A DNA stretch of 6,101 bases, from NCBI GenBank assembly GCA_023422555.1, contig JAFAGQ010000194.1, positions 1-6,101 of the forward strand. The letters are read 5' to 3'. The notes beneath the pieces are model-generated. The model saw nothing but the letters and a program-made list of their open reading frames with translations, searched no databases and was not told the DNA's origin. The first letter of the stretch is position 1. Each line of letters begins with the position of its first letter. The position numbers and the translations under genes were made by a program. The stretch is from Pseudomonadota bacterium. Its GTDB lineage: Bacteria; Pseudomonadota; Gammaproteobacteria; Burkholderiales; Burkholderiaceae_B. Below, piece after piece: positions 1-5,849 of this stretch.

Positions 1-1727
1 CCGCGACGGCGTCGCCGTCAGGTCGCAAGCGTCAGAAGCAGGACAATGCAGTTACAGTGAAAAGCGCCGACGCAGCCAATGCGACGGATTATGCAACACA
101 GGATAGAAATGGCCCACAGGCCGAGGCTGCCGCACCCGGCGCCGCACAGCAACAGGCGAAAAATCAGTCCCAGGAGCAGGCTGCTGCAACAGAATCTTTG
201 CGCAAGTCTGAATCAGGCAGGACACGGCAGCCGTCTGCCCGCAAGGCCGACAGCGTCGACGCGAAAGCCGGCGGATCGGGCAAATCGGGCAGTACCCGCG
301 GCGCACCGGTAAAAGCCGCCAATACCGCAGGCAGCAACGGTCTGTCCAAACTTTTCGTGCTTGATACCAACGTACTGCTGCACGATCCCACTTCCATTTT
401 CCGTTTCGAGGAACACGATATCTTCCTGCCGATGATGACGCTGGAAGAGCTGGATCATCACAAAAAAGGCATGACCGAAGTGGCACGCAATGCCCGACAG
501 GTAAGCCGTTCACTGGACGCTCTGGTGGCGGAAACCGAAGACATCCTCAAGGGCATGCCGCTGGATTCGCTGGGTAATAAGGATGCCACCGGTCGCCTGT
601 TGTTCCAGACACAGAATATGGAGGGGCGGCTGCCCATCGACCTGCCTAATGGCAAGGCCGACAATATGATTCTGGGCGTGGTTCAGACACTGCAGCGCGA
701 ACAGCCCCAGCGCCAGATCATCCTGGTATCAAAAGACATCAATATGCGCCTGAAGGCGCGCGCACTGGGACTGGAGGCAGAAGACTACCTCAACGACCAT
801 TCGCTGGAAGATTCCGACCTGCTGTATGACGGCGCCATGCTGCTTCCGTCCAACTTCTGGGCAAAGCACGGCAAAGATGTCGAATCATGGATTCAGGGTG
901 GCACCACTTTCTACAAAATCAAAGGCCCCCTGTGTGCCGATTTTGTAGTCAACCAGTTTGTGTATCTGGAAGGCGATTCTCCCCTGTATGCGCAGGTGCG
1001 CGAAGTGAATGGGAAGACGGCTGTCCTGGCCACGCTGCGTGACTACACGCACAAGAAAAACAATGTCTGGGGCGTCACGGCACGCAACCGCGAACAGAAT
1101 TTTGCCCTGAATCTGCTGATGAATCCGGATATTGATTTTGTCTCATTGCTGGGTCAGGCCGGGACGGGTAAAACCCTGCTGGCTCTGGCTTGCGGTCTGA
1201 CTCAGGTACTGGAAACAAAGCGCTATACCGAGATCATCATGACGCGTGTGACGGTCCCTGTCGGTGAAGACATCGGCTTTCTTCCAGGTACCGAGGAAGA
1301 GAAAATGCAACCCTGGATGGGCGCACTGGAAGACAATCTGGAGTTCCTGAATACCGGCAGCAAGAATGACGGCTCATCGGGTGAATGGGACCGAAGCGCC
1401 AGCAAGGAAGTGGTCAAATCGCACATCAAGATCAAATCCCTGAACTTTATGCGCGGGCGCACCTTCCTGAACAAGTACCTGATTATTGACGAAGCGCAGA
1501 ACCTGACGCCCAAACAGATGAAGACGCTGATCACGCGCGCCGGCCCAGGCACCAAGATTGTGTGTCTGGGAAATATCGCGCAGATCGATACACCCTATCT
1601 GACAGAAGGCAGCTCAGGGCTGACGTATGTTGTCGACCGATTTAAGGGCTGGCCACACTCGGGGCATATTACCCTGCAAAAAGGCGAACGTTCACGTCTG
1701 GCCGATTACGCAGGCGACGCGTTGTAA
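1..1727 (+). CDS. PIN domain-PhoH family ATPase (PhoH2/YlaK-like), 5' end outside window
   Basis: The protein is a PIN-type nuclease domain fused to a PhoH-type P-loop ATPase. In the family, mycobacterial PhoH2 is an ATP-dependent RNA unwinding and cleaving enzyme; a role in RNA metabolism here is inferred. The frame is open from position 3 with no stop, so 574 residues are visible and the real start is upstream. The GTG at 57 is probably internal. The first ~113 visible residues are low complexity (Ala, Gln, Ser, Lys), likely a disordered extension. The PIN domain follows, with acidic sites LDTN (360-371), LEELD (441-455), KADN (654-665) and SKDINMR (729-749). A linking region precedes the ATPase, which has Walker A GQAGTGKT (1152-1175), Walker B IIDEAQN (1482-1502) and the downstream GNIAQIDTPYL and KGERS motifs. 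The expected PIN and ATPase motifs that I looked for are present, so it is probably active. The name phoH is often used, but it is ambiguous between subfamilies. Confidence 0.93.
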   Translation, partial: ATASPSGRKRQKQDNAVTVKSADAANATDYATQDRNGPQAEAAAPGAAQQQAKNQSQEQAAATESLRKSESGRTRQPSARKADSVDAKAGGSGKSGSTRGAPVKAANTAGSNGLSKLFVLDTNVLLHDPTSIFRFEEHDIFLPMMTLEELDHHKKGMTEVARNARQVSRSLDALVAETEDILKGMPLDSLGNKDATGRLLFQTQNMEGRLPIDLPNGKADNMILGVVQTLQREQPQRQIILVSKDINMRLKARALGLEAEDYLNDHSLEDSDLLYDGAMLLPSNFWAKHGKDVESWIQGGTTFYKIKGPLCADFVVNQFVYLEGDSPLYAQVREVNGKTAVLATLRDYTHKKNNVWGVTARNREQNFALNLLMNPDIDFVSLLGQAGTGKTLLALACGLTQVLETKRYTEIIMTRVTVPVGEDIGFLPGTEEEKMQPWMGALEDNLEFLNTGSKNDGSSGEWDRSASKEVVKSHIKIKSLNFMRGRTFLNKYLIIDEAQNLTPKQMKTLITRAGPGTKIVCLGNIAQIDTPYLTEGSSGLTYVVDRFKGWPHSGHITLQKGERSRLADYAGDAL

Positions 1728-1744
1728 ATAGCCTGAAAGCAATG

Positions 1745-1777
1745 ATGCCGTCTGCAGATGCAGACGGCATTTTCGTT
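1745..1777 (+). terminator. Intrinsic terminator of the PIN-PhoH gene
   Basis: An 11-bp perfect stem (ATGCCGTCTGC at 1745-1755 with GCAGACGGCAT at 1760-1770) closes a 4-nt AGAT loop. It is followed by a short T-rich tract (TTTTCGTT from 1770), and the hairpin starts 18 bp after the stop codon. The structure is nearly symmetrical, but the opposite strand has only a poor T tract (ATCATTGC), so it should act mainly on the plus strand. The left arm closely resembles a neisserial DNA uptake sequence; see findings. Confidence 0.85.
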
Positions 1778-1809
1778 GCACGCTCGCCGTATTCTCCCGG
1801 CATATTGGG

Positions 1810-1815
1810 TACAAT
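1810..1815 (+). promoter_or_regulatory. Possible -10 box for the transporter gene
   Basis: TACAAT differs by one base from the sigma70 -10 consensus and lies about 57 bp before the transporter ATG, just after the upstream terminator. No convincing -35 hexamer is found 16-18 bp upstream. A TTGCAC at 1776-1781 is too far away (28 bp). A promoter is expected somewhere here because the preceding gene is terminated, but the exact site is uncertain. Confidence 0.35.
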
Positions 1816-1871
1816 GATGACACCTCTTTAATCCTGACCGCAGAGTCAACCATTAACTGAAAAGCCGCGTA

Positions 1872-2903
1872 ATGTCCCAGTCCCTGCTTCGTTTCCTGAA
1901 AATAGACCGTTTCACGCTGTTCCTGATCATCGCCGTTGTCATTGCCTCGCTTTTACCTGCACATGGTCAGGGCATGTCGGCCATGGAAACAGTGACCAAT
2001 CTGGCCATTGCACTGCTCTTTTTCCTGCATGGCTCACGCCTGTCGCGGCAGGCCATTATTGCCGGTGCCACGCACTGGCGGCTGCATCTGGTCATCTTCT
2101 TCTGTACTTTTGTCTTGTTTCCGATCCTCGGTCTCGCCTTGCGGCCTGTTCTTGAGCCCATGCTGACGCCGGATCTGTACAAGGGTGTACTGTATCTGTG
2201 CGTGCTGCCTGCCACCGTGCAGTCGGCCATTGCCTTCACTTCCATTGCCCGCGGCAATATTCCTGCCGCCGTTTGCAGCGCATCGTCGTCCAGCATTCTG
2301 GGGATATTCATTACGCCCATGCTGGTCAATCTGTTGATCTCAGACAGCAACGCTGCCGGCGACTCGCAACAGGCACTGGAGGCTATCGGATCAATTACCC
2401 TGCAACTGCTGGTCCCGTTTGCGCTGGGTCATTTCAGCCGTCCCTGGACATCGGGATTCATTGGCCGTCATCCTTCGCTCATGAAATTTGTGGATCAGGG
2501 TTCCATTCTGCTGGTGGTGTATGTCGCGTTTTCTGAAGCCGTCAACGAAGGTCTGTGGCATAAAACACCGATAGGCGCACTTGTAGGCGTGGTCGCAGTC
2601 AGTATTGTCCTGCTTGCTATTGTGCTTTTCCTGACCTCGCTGATCGGGCGTCTGCTTGGCTTCTCGCTGGAAGACCGCATCACACTGGTATTCTGCGGAT
2701 CGAAAAAGAGTCTGGCGAGCGGCCTGCCCATGGCGCAGGTATTATTTGCCGGCCAGGCGGTAGGCGCCATTGTGCTGCCACTGATGATTTTCCATCAGAT
2801 TCAGTTGATGGTATGTGCCGTGATTGCCGCAAAACTTGCGCGACGCAAGGATGATATCCCCATGGATGAGGACGACGAGACGCTGCTGAAAAAGCCCGTC
2901 TGA
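1872..2903 (+). CDS. SBF-like bile acid:sodium symporter family transporter (YfeH type)
   Basis: This is a 343-residue polytopic inner-membrane protein, close in length to E. coli YfeH (about 330 residues). Family members belong to the bile/arsenite/riboflavin transporter (BART) superfamily and are presumed sodium-coupled carriers of organic anions; the substrate cannot be read from the sequence. Hydrophobic segments lie near residues 14-29, 40-53, 70-90, 104-125, 133-157, 170-187, 208-222, 234-258, 284-303 and 305-322. Family-type motifs are ALLFFLHGSRLSR (about 47-59), LPATVQSAIAFTSIARGN (112-129, the helix-break region), ILGIFITPML (142-151) and FCGSKKSLASGLPMA (274-288). The C-terminal tail is charged (RRKDDIPMDEDDE) and probably cytoplasmic. 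The ATG at 1872 starts directly before the first hydrophobic segment, although no clear Shine-Dalgarno site precedes it. The gene is preceded by a terminator and converges on dnaB, so it is likely monocistronic. The family assignment is firm; the function is not. Confidence 0.9.
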   Translation: MSQSLLRFLKIDRFTLFLIIAVVIASLLPAHGQGMSAMETVTNLAIALLFFLHGSRLSRQAIIAGATHWRLHLVIFFCTFVLFPILGLALRPVLEPMLTPDLYKGVLYLCVLPATVQSAIAFTSIARGNIPAAVCSASSSSILGIFITPMLVNLLISDSNAAGDSQQALEAIGSITLQLLVPFALGHFSRPWTSGFIGRHPSLMKFVDQGSILLVVYVAFSEAVNEGLWHKTPIGALVGVVAVSIVLLAIVLFLTSLIGRLLGFSLEDRITLVFCGSKKSLASGLPMAQVLFAGQAVGAIVLPLMIFHQIQLMVCAVIAAKLARRKDDIPMDEDDETLLKKPV

Positions 2904-2939
2904 TGGAAAGCCCGTGCTGATGGAAAACCCTTCTGATAA
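2891..2939 (+). repeat. Three imperfect 16-17 nt tandem repeats over the transporter 3' end
   Basis: Copies lie at 2891-2906, 2907-2923 and 2924-2939. Copies 1 and 2 are identical (AAAGCCCGT-CTGATGG) apart from one inserted G. Copy 3 matches copy 1 at 12 of 16 positions. A more degenerate fourth unit may follow (from 2940, AAAGCGGGTTTGAT). The stop codon of the transporter gene (2901-2903) is inside copy 1, so copies 2 and 3 are downstream of the reading frame. Confidence 0.7.
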
Positions 2940-2950
2940 AAAGCGGGTTT
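2925..2950. terminator. Weak inverted repeat in the convergent gap
   Basis: AAACCC (2925-2930) and GGGTTT (2945-2950) can form a 6-bp stem with a 14-nt loop, 22 bp after the transporter stop. T tracts after either arm are short, so this is at most a weak terminator. It is the only plus-strand candidate close to the end of the transporter gene. Confidence 0.3.
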
Positions 2951-2954
2951 GATC

Positions 2955-2974
2955 GGCGAGGCCGCCGCCTCGCC
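2955..2974. terminator. GC-rich hairpin, possible terminator or pause for dnaB
   Basis: GGCGAGGC (2955-2962) and GCCTCGCC (2967-2974) pair perfectly over 8 bp around a 4-nt loop, about 120 bp past the dnaB stop on the minus strand. The nearest T run on that strand (TTTTT, around 2938-2942) begins some 12 nt after the stem, so it is not a classical intrinsic terminator. No better candidate appears between 2975 and 3092. Confidence 0.35.
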
Positions 2975-3092
2975 CCACCCTGCTGCTTCCACCGGCATCT
3001 TCGGGCAAGCGACCGATTCGGAATCCGATGGATCCTCGCACACCCGGCCCGTCTCTCTCCCTTCTGCGTCTTGCCGTGCCCCGCTGAATAAC

Positions 3093-4475
3093 CTATTCGG
3101 CGATAAAGCTGTCGCCCGGGCCGGCGTAGTTCATGAACTTGGTGTATTCGCCGGCGAAAGTCAGTCGCACGGTGCCAATAGGACCCGCACGCTGCTTGCC
3201 GATAATCACTTCTGCCGATCCCTTATCCTGGGTGTCCGGATGATAGACCTCATCCCGGTAGATAAACAGAATCAGGTCGGCGTCCTGCTCGATCGCGCCC
3301 GATTCCCGCAGGTCACTCATGATAGGACGTTTGTTGGTCCGTTGCTCCAGACCCCGGTTCAGCTGCGACAGCGCGATGACCGGGCATTCCATTTCCTTGG
3401 CCAGCGTTTTCAGTGAGCGGCTGATCTCGGAGATTTCGGCCGTACGGTTATCATTTTTGGAAAGCGCATTGCCTGACATCAATTGCAGGTAATCCACAAC
3501 AATCAGCCCCAGCTTGCCGCACTTGCGTTTCAGTCTGCGCGCGCGTGAGCGCAACACCAGCGGGCTGAGCGCCGGGCTTTCGTCAATATAGATTTGCGCT
3601 TCCTGCAGCAGTTGCATGGCGTGTGTGAGCTTGGGCCAGTCTTCGTCCAGCAGCCTGCCGGTACGCATGCGCTGCTGGTCCAGCTTGCCGATAGAACCAA
3701 TCATACGCGCAGCCAGCTGTGTGGCTTCCATCTCCATGGAAAACACGGCAACGGGCAGGCCTTCATCAATTGCCACGTGTTCTGCAATATTCATGGAGAA
3801 CGAGGTTTTACCCATGGCCGGACGACCGGCCACAATTACCAGTTGCCCGGGATGCAGACCGGTAGTCTTACGATCCAGATCTACAAACCCGGTGGGAATA
3901 CCCGACACATCACCGTGATTGCCTTCGCCCAGCTCTTCGATTCGCTTGAGCACATCAACCAGCAGATCGCCCACTTCCTTGAACTCGCTGCCCGAAGATG
4001 ACCCCTCGGAAACCTGCAGAATGCGGGATTCGGCTTCGTCCAGCAACTGGCGCGCCTCTTTGCCTTTGGGATTGAGTGCTTCGGAAGCAATCTCGTCGGC
4101 AAAGGTCACCAGTTTGCGCAGGATGGCGCGTTCGCGCACGATCTCTGCATAGCGGATAATATTGGCCGCTGATGGCGTATTGCGCGTGAGCGCATCCAGA
4201 TAGGCCAGCCCGCCGATTTCATCGGACTTGCTCTCGAGCACCAGCGATTCATGAACAGTGATGACATCGGCAGGACGATCAAGATTGATCAGCTTGCAAA
4301 TGTGACGGAACAGCAGACGATGGTCGTGACGATAGAAATCATCTTCGCCCAGCAGTCCGCTGATATTTTCCAGTTGCGCATTGTCAATCAGCAGTCCGCC
4401 AAGCACGGACTGTTCAGCCTCGACCGAATGGGGAGGCAGCCGCAGGGAATCCAGTTGAGGATCGGGAGCATTCAT
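3093..4475 (-). CDS. dnaB: Replicative DNA helicase DnaB
   Basis: This is the hexameric 5'-3' helicase that unwinds DNA at the replication fork and contacts primase DnaG and the helicase loader. From the chosen ATG it is 460 residues. The N-terminal domain runs about residues 12-115 (HSVEAEQSVLGGLLIDN), followed by a linker of helices to about residue 185. The RecA-like ATPase has Walker A GRPAMGKT (217-224), FSMEM with the likely catalytic Glu248, Walker B LIVVDYLQLM with Asp328, the SQLNRGLE motif (370-377) and KQRAGP with the arginine finger Arg429. No intein interrupts the conserved motifs. The ATG at 4475-4473 is preferred over an in-frame TTG at 4493 because MNAPDPQLDSLRLPPHS resembles the usual betaproteobacterial start. 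Neither start has a Shine-Dalgarno site. The gene lies downstream of rplI, but a terminator and its own promoter lie between them. Confidence 0.97.
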   Translation of the reverse strand: MNAPDPQLDSLRLPPHSVEAEQSVLGGLLIDNAQLENISGLLGEDDFYRHDHRLLFRHICKLINLDRPADVITVHESLVLESKSDEIGGLAYLDALTRNTPSAANIIRYAEIVRERAILRKLVTFADEIASEALNPKGKEARQLLDEAESRILQVSEGSSSGSEFKEVGDLLVDVLKRIEELGEGNHGDVSGIPTGFVDLDRKTTGLHPGQLVIVAGRPAMGKTSFSMNIAEHVAIDEGLPVAVFSMEMEATQLAARMIGSIGKLDQQRMRTGRLLDEDWPKLTHAMQLLQEAQIYIDESPALSPLVLRSRARRLKRKCGKLGLIVVDYLQLMSGNALSKNDNRTAEISEISRSLKTLAKEMECPVIALSQLNRGLEQRTNKRPIMSDLRESGAIEQDADLILFIYRDEVYHPDTQDKGSAEVIIGKQRAGPIGTVRLTFAGEYTKFMNYAGPGDSFIAE

Positions 4476-4568
4476 GACAGGAGGGACCCGCAAATTGAAA
4501 ACCAGAAAATCCGGCCGTCGCGTGTCTCCGATTAACTTGAGGGGCCGCGAGGCTCAGGCAAAAATGTC

Positions 4569-4598
4569 ATTATACGCAGTTAGAGACAACTGCGTCAG
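4569..4598 (-). promoter_or_regulatory. Sigma70-type promoter for dnaB
   Basis: Read on the minus strand, CTGACG (4598-4593, 4 of 6 matches to the -35 consensus) is separated by 18 bp from a perfect TATAAT (4574-4569). Transcription would start near 4562, giving a leader of about 87 nt before the dnaB ATG. The site lies just past the rplI terminator tail, which supports separate transcription of dnaB. Only sequence evidence is available. Confidence 0.65.
4574..4595. promoter_or_regulatory. Dyad in the dnaB promoter spacer, possible operator
   Basis: ACGCAGTT and AACTGCGT form a perfect 8-bp inverted repeat with a 6-bp centre (plus-strand arms 4574-4581 and 4588-4595). It fills the spacer between the predicted -35 and -10 boxes and touches the inner edges of both. 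Its size and position suit a dimeric regulator. In RNA it would form only upstream of the predicted start site, so a DNA-level role is more likely. No regulator can be named. Confidence 0.45.
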
Positions 4599-4605
4599 AC
4601 CGCCG

Positions 4606-4638
4606 CAAAAATACAAAGAGCCGGATAACCGGCTCTTT
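4606..4638 (-). terminator. Intrinsic terminator of the rpsF-priB-rpsR-rplI operon
   Basis: A perfect 10-bp stem (AAAGAGCCGG at 4615-4624 with CCGGCTCTTT at 4629-4638) has a 4-nt loop. On the minus strand it continues into GTATTTTTGC, a good U-rich tail. It begins 31 bp after the rplI stop codon and separates the ribosomal-protein operon from dnaB. Confidence 0.88.
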
Positions 4639-4669
4639 GCAATCCTGCATTGGACTTGAACGAGATGGA

Positions 4670-5125
4670 TTACACCATTTCGCCTACAACGTTGACAGTG
4701 ATGTCAGACACCACGTCAGCATGCAGGTAAACCTGCACAGGATATTCGCCAACGGCTTTCAGGGCACCGTCTGTCAGGCGAACCTGGCTTTTTTCGATGC
4801 CTTCGAATCCGGCAGCTTTCAGACCTGCAGCGATGTCCATATTGGTAACGGAACCGAACAGACGGCCATCAACACCGGCTTTCTGGCTGACTTGCAGTTT
4901 GTAGCCATTGAGTTTTTCACCCAGCGCCTGAGCAGCAGCCAGTTTTTCAGCCTGGGCTTTTTCCAGCTCGGCACGACGGGCTTCAAATTCCTGGATAGCA
5001 ACTTGTGTTGCACGACGGGCTTTTTTCTGAGGAATCAGAAAATTGCGGGCGTAGCCGTCCTTGACACGAACCACTTCACCCAGGTCGCCGACATTGACAA
5101 TTTTCTCGAGAAGAATAACTTGCAT
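4670..5125 (-). CDS. rplI: 50S ribosomal protein L9
   Basis: L9 binds 23S rRNA in domain V near the base of the L1 stalk and helps maintain reading frame. The protein is 151 residues, the usual length. The N-terminal rRNA-binding domain carries the L9 signature GDLGEVVRVKDGYARNFLIP (13-32). A long alanine/glutamate/lysine-rich connecting helix follows (about 41-74). The C-terminal domain contains DGRLFGSVT (86-94) and ends in NVVGEMV. The ATG at 5125-5123 has an AGGA Shine-Dalgarno (5137-5134) 8 nt upstream, placed in the 14-nt gap after rpsR. Tight spacing indicates cotranscription with rpsR, and a terminator follows. Confidence 0.98.
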   Translation of the reverse strand: MQVILLEKIVNVGDLGEVVRVKDGYARNFLIPQKKARRATQVAIQEFEARRAELEKAQAEKLAAAQALGEKLNGYKLQVSQKAGVDGRLFGSVTNMDIAAGLKAAGFEGIEKSQVRLTDGALKAVGEYPVQVYLHADVVSDITVNVVGEMV

Positions 5126-5139
5126 GATGGTGTTCCTGA

Positions 5140-5415
5140 TTAGTTGTGGTTATCTGTGTAAGGCAACAGAGCCAGAAAACGCGCACGTTTGATGGCGGTG
5201 TCCAGCTGACGCTGATAGTGAGCCTTGGTTCCTGTCAGACGTGCAGGAATGATTTTGCCTGTTTCGGTAACGAAATCACGCAGTGTGTCGACATCTTTAT
5301 AGTCGATTTCTTCAACGCCGGCTGCCGTGAAGCGGCAGAATTTGCGGCGTTTGAACAATGGATTTTGCTGAGGAAACTTACTGCGTTTATCCTTGCCTTT
5401 TTTCATGAAAGCCAT
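5140..5415 (-). CDS. rpsR: 30S ribosomal protein S18
   Basis: S18 pairs with S6 on the platform of the 30S subunit, binding 16S rRNA. The protein is 91 residues, with an extension of about 16 residues at the N-terminus compared with the 75-residue E. coli protein. Conserved segments are NPLFKRRKFCRF (18-29), EEIDYKD (35-41), GKIIPARLTGT (53-63) and the near-terminal ALLPYTDNHN. The ATG at 5415-5413 (MAFMKKGKDK) is chosen over a second ATG at 5406 because MAF is typical of betaproteobacterial S18 and because AAAAGG (5428-5423) lies 7 nt upstream as a Shine-Dalgarno site. It lies 71 nt after priB and 14 nt before rplI in one operon with its partner S6. Confidence 0.97.
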   Translation of the reverse strand: MAFMKKGKDKRSKFPQQNPLFKRRKFCRFTAAGVEEIDYKDVDTLRDFVTETGKIIPARLTGTKAHYQRQLDTAIKRARFLALLPYTDNHN

Positions 5416-5436
5416 GATATTGCCTTTTATGTTTGC

Positions 5437-5452
5437 GAGGGCTTGGGCCCTC
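5437..5452. other. Short hairpin in the priB-rpsR gap
   Basis: GAGGGC (5437-5442) and GCCCTC (5447-5452) form a perfect 6-bp stem with a 4-nt loop, 9 nt upstream of the rpsR Shine-Dalgarno site in the transcript. It has no T tract and is not a terminator. It may be an RNA processing or translational control element, or chance. It occupies part of the only sizeable gap (71 nt) inside the operon. Confidence 0.35.
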
Positions 5453-5486
5453 TGAATTTCAATATTGAGCGTATTGCCCGTTACGT

Positions 5487-5825
5487 TTATGCCAGGATGC
5501 CGGAAGATGGCCGATTGTCTTTGTGATGCAGATTGCCGGGAAACTCGGCCTGCTGGATATGCAATATCAGCCGGCTGGAATTTTTCCTTGTGGGAGCCAG
5601 AAAGCCACGTACGCGTATTTCGGTTCCCATTGGCAATGAGGCCAGTTTCTGTCCCCATTCGCCGATTGCCTTGGCGGTGATCGTCAATTCGACGCGTCGC
5701 GGCATACCGGCTTCCATCACTTCAGACTCATGCGACAGGATCAGATCCAGTACCGGCAGTCCTGCCGGTGTATGCCTGAGGGCACCCATTTCAAGTATGC
5801 GGGCCTGCAGGCTGAGCTGGTTCAT
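5487..5825 (-). CDS. priB: Primosomal replication protein N (PriB)
   Basis: PriB is a dimeric single-stranded DNA-binding OB-fold protein. With PriA and, in enterobacteria, DnaT it reloads DnaB at stalled forks. This one has 112 residues against 104 in E. coli. It matches the betaproteobacterial form: MNQLSLQARILEMGALRHTPAGLP at the N-terminus, a core including SHESEVMEAG and PRRVELTITAKAIG, then GTEIRVRGFLAP (67-78) and SSRLILHIQQAEF (83-95). The tail from about residue 96 is polar and probably flexible. The ATG at 5825-5823 is preceded by a modest AGG (5835-5833) 7 nt upstream, in a 24-nt gap after rpsF. Its place between rpsF and rpsR is the standard arrangement, and its functional partner dnaB is encoded just downstream. 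Confidence 0.94.
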   Translation of the reverse strand: MNQLSLQARILEMGALRHTPAGLPVLDLILSHESEVMEAGMPRRVELTITAKAIGEWGQKLASLPMGTEIRVRGFLAPTRKNSSRLILHIQQAEFPGNLHHKDNRPSSGILA

Positions 5826-5834
5826 ATTGATGCC

Positions 5835-5849
5835 TGGCGCAACGCGCCA
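5835..5849. other. Small hairpin between rpsF and priB
   Basis: TGGCGC (5835-5840) and GCGCCA (5844-5849) form a 6-bp stem with a 3-nt loop. In the transcript it starts directly after the rpsF stop codon and ends on the first base of the priB Shine-Dalgarno AGG. It could affect how well priB is translated relative to rpsF. This is inference from position only. Confidence 0.35.

Noticed and set aside
57..59. GTG as the start of the PIN-PhoH gene
   Set aside because: The frame stays open upstream to the window edge with the same Lys/Gln/Ala-rich composition, and no Shine-Dalgarno precedes the GTG.
1730..1738. AGCCTGAAA near the PIN-PhoH stop as a second, Kingella-like uptake sequence
   Set aside because: Only a short partial match to the dialects; expected by chance.
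1776..1815. TTGCAC at 1776 as the -35 box paired with TACAAT at 1810
   Set aside because: The 28-bp spacing is far outside the usable range.
2949..3416. 155-codon plus-strand reading frame over the dnaB 3' end
   Set aside because: It is mostly the antisense of conserved DnaB codons, with no recognisable protein features.
4476..4493. TTG start at 4493 giving a 466-residue DnaB
   Set aside because: It has no ribosome binding site, and the ATG at 4475 gives the N-terminus expected for the family.
4971..5022. 13-bp direct repeat GCACGACGGGCTT in rplI (4971-4983 and 5010-5022)
   Set aside because: Both copies encode Ala-Arg-Arg-Ala in the connecting helix, so protein sequence and codon choice explain it.
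4637..5143. 168-codon plus-strand reading frame opposite rplI
   Set aside because: It is antisense to a certain ribosomal protein gene and is explained by its codon bias.
5416..5658. In-frame upstream extension of rpsR into priB (172-residue reading frame)
   Set aside because: It overlaps priB in another frame, the added sequence resembles no S18 protein, and the ATG at 5415 has a good Shine-Dalgarno site.
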